A stretch of DNA of 7,886 nucleotides, from NCBI GenBank assembly GCA_029259675.1, contig JAJDES010000529.1, positions 1 to 7,886 of the forward strand, in the 5' to 3' direction. The DNA is from Planctomycetota bacterium. Lineage in GTDB: Bacteria > Planctomycetota > UBA1135 > GCA-002686595. The position numbers were made by a program, and so were the translations under genes. Below, piece by piece: positions 6,700-7,886 of the stretch; within the stretch, counting starts at the first letter, position 1; each line of letters opens with the position of its first letter. Below the pieces are notes generated by a model. That model searched no databases, had not been told where the DNA came from, and worked only from the letters and a program-made list of their open reading frames with translations.

Positions 6700-6719
6700 G
6701 CAAGTGGACCCCGCGGGGT
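6682..6719 (+). terminator. Two small hairpins at the 3' end of the kinase gene
   Basis: CTACCCGC and GCGGTAG (6682-6699, one bulged C, 3-nt loop) pair across the last codons and the stop. ACCCCGCGGGGT (6708-6719) is a perfect 12-bp palindrome just beyond. No T tract follows either, so intrinsic termination is doubtful. The rest of the 259-bp gap to the next gene shows no clear gene. Confidence 0.3.
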
Positions 6720-6931
6720 TCAAAAGTCGCGGGTGGCTCCGCCCTCCTGTCCGGCTACGGTCGAGAGTCCATCGAATCCGCGGACTATGGCCACGGATAC
6801 GCATCTTGGGATACAGCCCTGGGTGATTGTTGCGGCTTCGATCAAAATGATTTCTAAGGCCGCTGCGAATGCGGGAAATCGTTGCGCTTACATTTGGCTA
6901 CTTGGAGCCGCCATTTTGGTGACTCAGTAGC

Positions 6932-6962
6932 GTGGACGCCCAGTATTAGGGGCAGCGTCTAC
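6932..6962. terminator. Hairpin across the TPR gene stop codon, possible bidirectional terminator
   Basis: GTGGACGC (6932-6939) pairs with GCGTCTAC (6955-6962) over 8 bp including one G-T wobble, and inner CC/GG pairs can extend it. The right arm contains the minus-strand TAG stop (6959-6961). It lies between convergent genes and has no T tract on either side. Confidence 0.4.
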
Positions 6963-7886
6963 TCGGCCTTGAGCGCGTCCAACTCCAATTGCCAGGAGGC
7001 TGCTTGGGAGTCGCGACCTTGGCCAGGCTGGGCGTTGTCCCAGGCAGTGTAGAAATCGATGCGTGTTTGAAGCACATCTGCGGCCGAAGTGGGGGAGCCG
7101 TAGTCTTCGAGTAGTTCGAAAAGTTCTTCATGCTCAATCAGCCACTGGGTGCTTTCGAGCAAGATGGCATCGGCTTCTTCGAAGCGACCTTGACCTGCGA
7201 TTGCGAGAGCCAGATTGGCTTGGGCCTGAAAACCGGCGGGGCTGTTCGTAGATGATTGCGAAAACAACAGCGGCAGCGTTTGGGCGAGAATCGCTTCTGC
7301 CTCGGAGTATTTTTCAAGCGAGACCAAGAATGCGCCAAGACTCGCTCCGGCTTGGCCTTGCTCCAGTTTGCCGCCGTCAGCGCGAGCGGCATCCCAAAGA
7401 CTGCGAAGCAGATTCTCAAAGTTATCGATACTCGCCAGAGTTGCCGCGCTTTGGTCTCCATCGACCCGTCGGCGAACCGCAAGGGCTTGCCCGAACAGCA
7501 ACTTCGCGGCCCCGTATTTGCCTTGGGCTTCGAGCAAGGACGCCAAGTTGTCGGTCAAATGCAGAGTGTTTGGATGTTCCGCTCCACCCGCCCGGTTAAG
7601 GGCCTCAAGTGCTTCTCGATAGCAGCGCTCGGCCTCAGGTAATTTGCCTTGGACTTGGAATACAAAGCCCATGCTGCTGATGGCATTCAATGTGGACGGG
7701 TGGTCGCTTCCAAGTACCCGCCGAAGGCCTTCAACCGCTTCGCCGCCATAGGCCTCAGCAGATGAGAACTTCTCCTGCGCGGCCAAAAGCCCAGCCAAAT
7801 TGCTGATAGAGGTCAGTGTCATCGGGTGCTCGTCTCCCAGTACCCGCCGGCTAGCTTCGAGTGCTTCTCGATGGAATTGTTCGGCT
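6959..7886 (-). CDS. TPR-repeat protein, kinesin-light-chain type (N-terminus outside window)
   Basis: The C-terminal 308 residues of a tetratricopeptide-repeat protein; the frame runs off the right edge, so the true start is not visible (the internal ATG at 7822 falls inside a repeat and is not the start). The first 168 visible residues are four units of exactly 42 residues, with a conserved REALEA.RRVLG.EHP.TL..I.NLA.L...QGK..EAE pattern, as in TPR_12 / kinesin-light-chain repeats. After them come more degenerate helical TPR-like segments, e.g. SLEKYSEAEAILAQTL and QGRFEEADAILLEST, then a polar C-terminal tail ending LDALKAE. Such arrays bind proteins. In Planctomycetota and similar bacteria they often follow an N-terminal Ser/Thr kinase domain; that is only a possibility here. 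No signal peptide or catalytic motif is in the visible part. It converges on the kinase gene. Confidence 0.88.
   Translation of the reverse strand, partial: AEQFHREALEASRRVLGDEHPMTLTSISNLAGLLAAQEKFSSAEAYGGEAVEGLRRVLGSDHPSTLNAISSMGFVFQVQGKLPEAERCYREALEALNRAGGAEHPNTLHLTDNLASLLEAQGKYGAAKLLFGQALAVRRRVDGDQSAATLASIDNFENLLRSLWDAARADGGKLEQGQAGASLGAFLVSLEKYSEAEAILAQTLPLLFSQSSTNSPAGFQAQANLALAIAGQGRFEEADAILLESTQWLIEHEELFELLEDYGSPTSAADVLQTRIDFYTAWDNAQPGQGRDSQAASWQLELDALKAE
7382..7885 (-). repeat. 126-bp coding tandem repeat (four 42-residue TPR units)
   Basis: Units at 7760-7885, 7634-7759, 7508-7633 and 7382-7507. Identity is still visible in the DNA: AGTACCCGCC recurs at 7713-7722 and 7839-7848 (126 bp apart), and AGTGCTTCTCGAT recurs at 7608-7620 and 7860-7872 (252 bp apart). 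This shows growth by duplication of the unit. The fourth unit is the most diverged. More units probably lie beyond the right edge. Confidence 0.8.

Noticed and set aside
6733..6930. Small plus-strand frame (65 codons, or 47 from the ATG at 6787) with a partly hydrophobic C-terminal half
   Set aside because: No ribosome site before either ATG, no known family, and it lies in a convergent gap; only conservation in relatives would justify calling it a gene.

Overview
This looks like an ordinary chromosomal stretch from a free-living, moderately GC-rich Gram-negative bacterium. My best guess is a member of the Planctomycetota or a similar large-genome environmental phylum. The guess rests on an exported parallel beta-helix protein opening with a 'VDANGGAGSF..IQ.AIN...DGD.LLV.PG.Y' pattern, a large protein made of 42-residue kinesin-light-chain-type TPR units, and a HEAT-plus-propeller protein. 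This is inference from protein style; the window has no rRNA or other phylogenetic marker.

Layout, left to right. (1) 26-1348, plus: a metallo-beta-lactamase-fold hydrolase related to the catalytic part of the CMP-sialate hydroxylase (CMAH)/UlaG-like group, without a Rieske domain. (2) 1349-1413: a short convergent gap with three copies of a GTGCGAGTG repeat and a hairpin reaching the stop of the next gene. (3) 1414-2754, minus: a secreted beta-helix (pectate-lyase-like fold) protein with a signal peptide. (4) 2814-4220, minus: a cytoplasmic HEAT-repeat plus beta-propeller protein. It lies 59 bp upstream of the beta-helix gene on the same strand, so the two may be co-transcribed. (5) 4221-4740: a divergent intergenic region of 520 bp with no credible gene but several direct and inverted repeats that could be operators. 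(6) 4741-6699, plus: a soluble hybrid sensor kinase, PAS-GAF-HisKA-HATPase-REC. (7) 6700-6958: a convergent gap with hairpins. (8) 6959 to the right edge, minus: the C-terminal 308 residues of a TPR protein whose N-terminus lies outside the window.

The genes do not form an obvious pathway. The only likely functional units are the HEAT/propeller plus beta-helix pair and the divergent promoter region shared by that pair and the orphan hybrid kinase. No mobile element, CRISPR array, tRNA, rRNA or recognisable defence system is present. I found no strong evidence of a previously undescribed system. The most notable items are the short repeats in the non-coding gaps and the uncharacterised HEAT-propeller/beta-helix pair.
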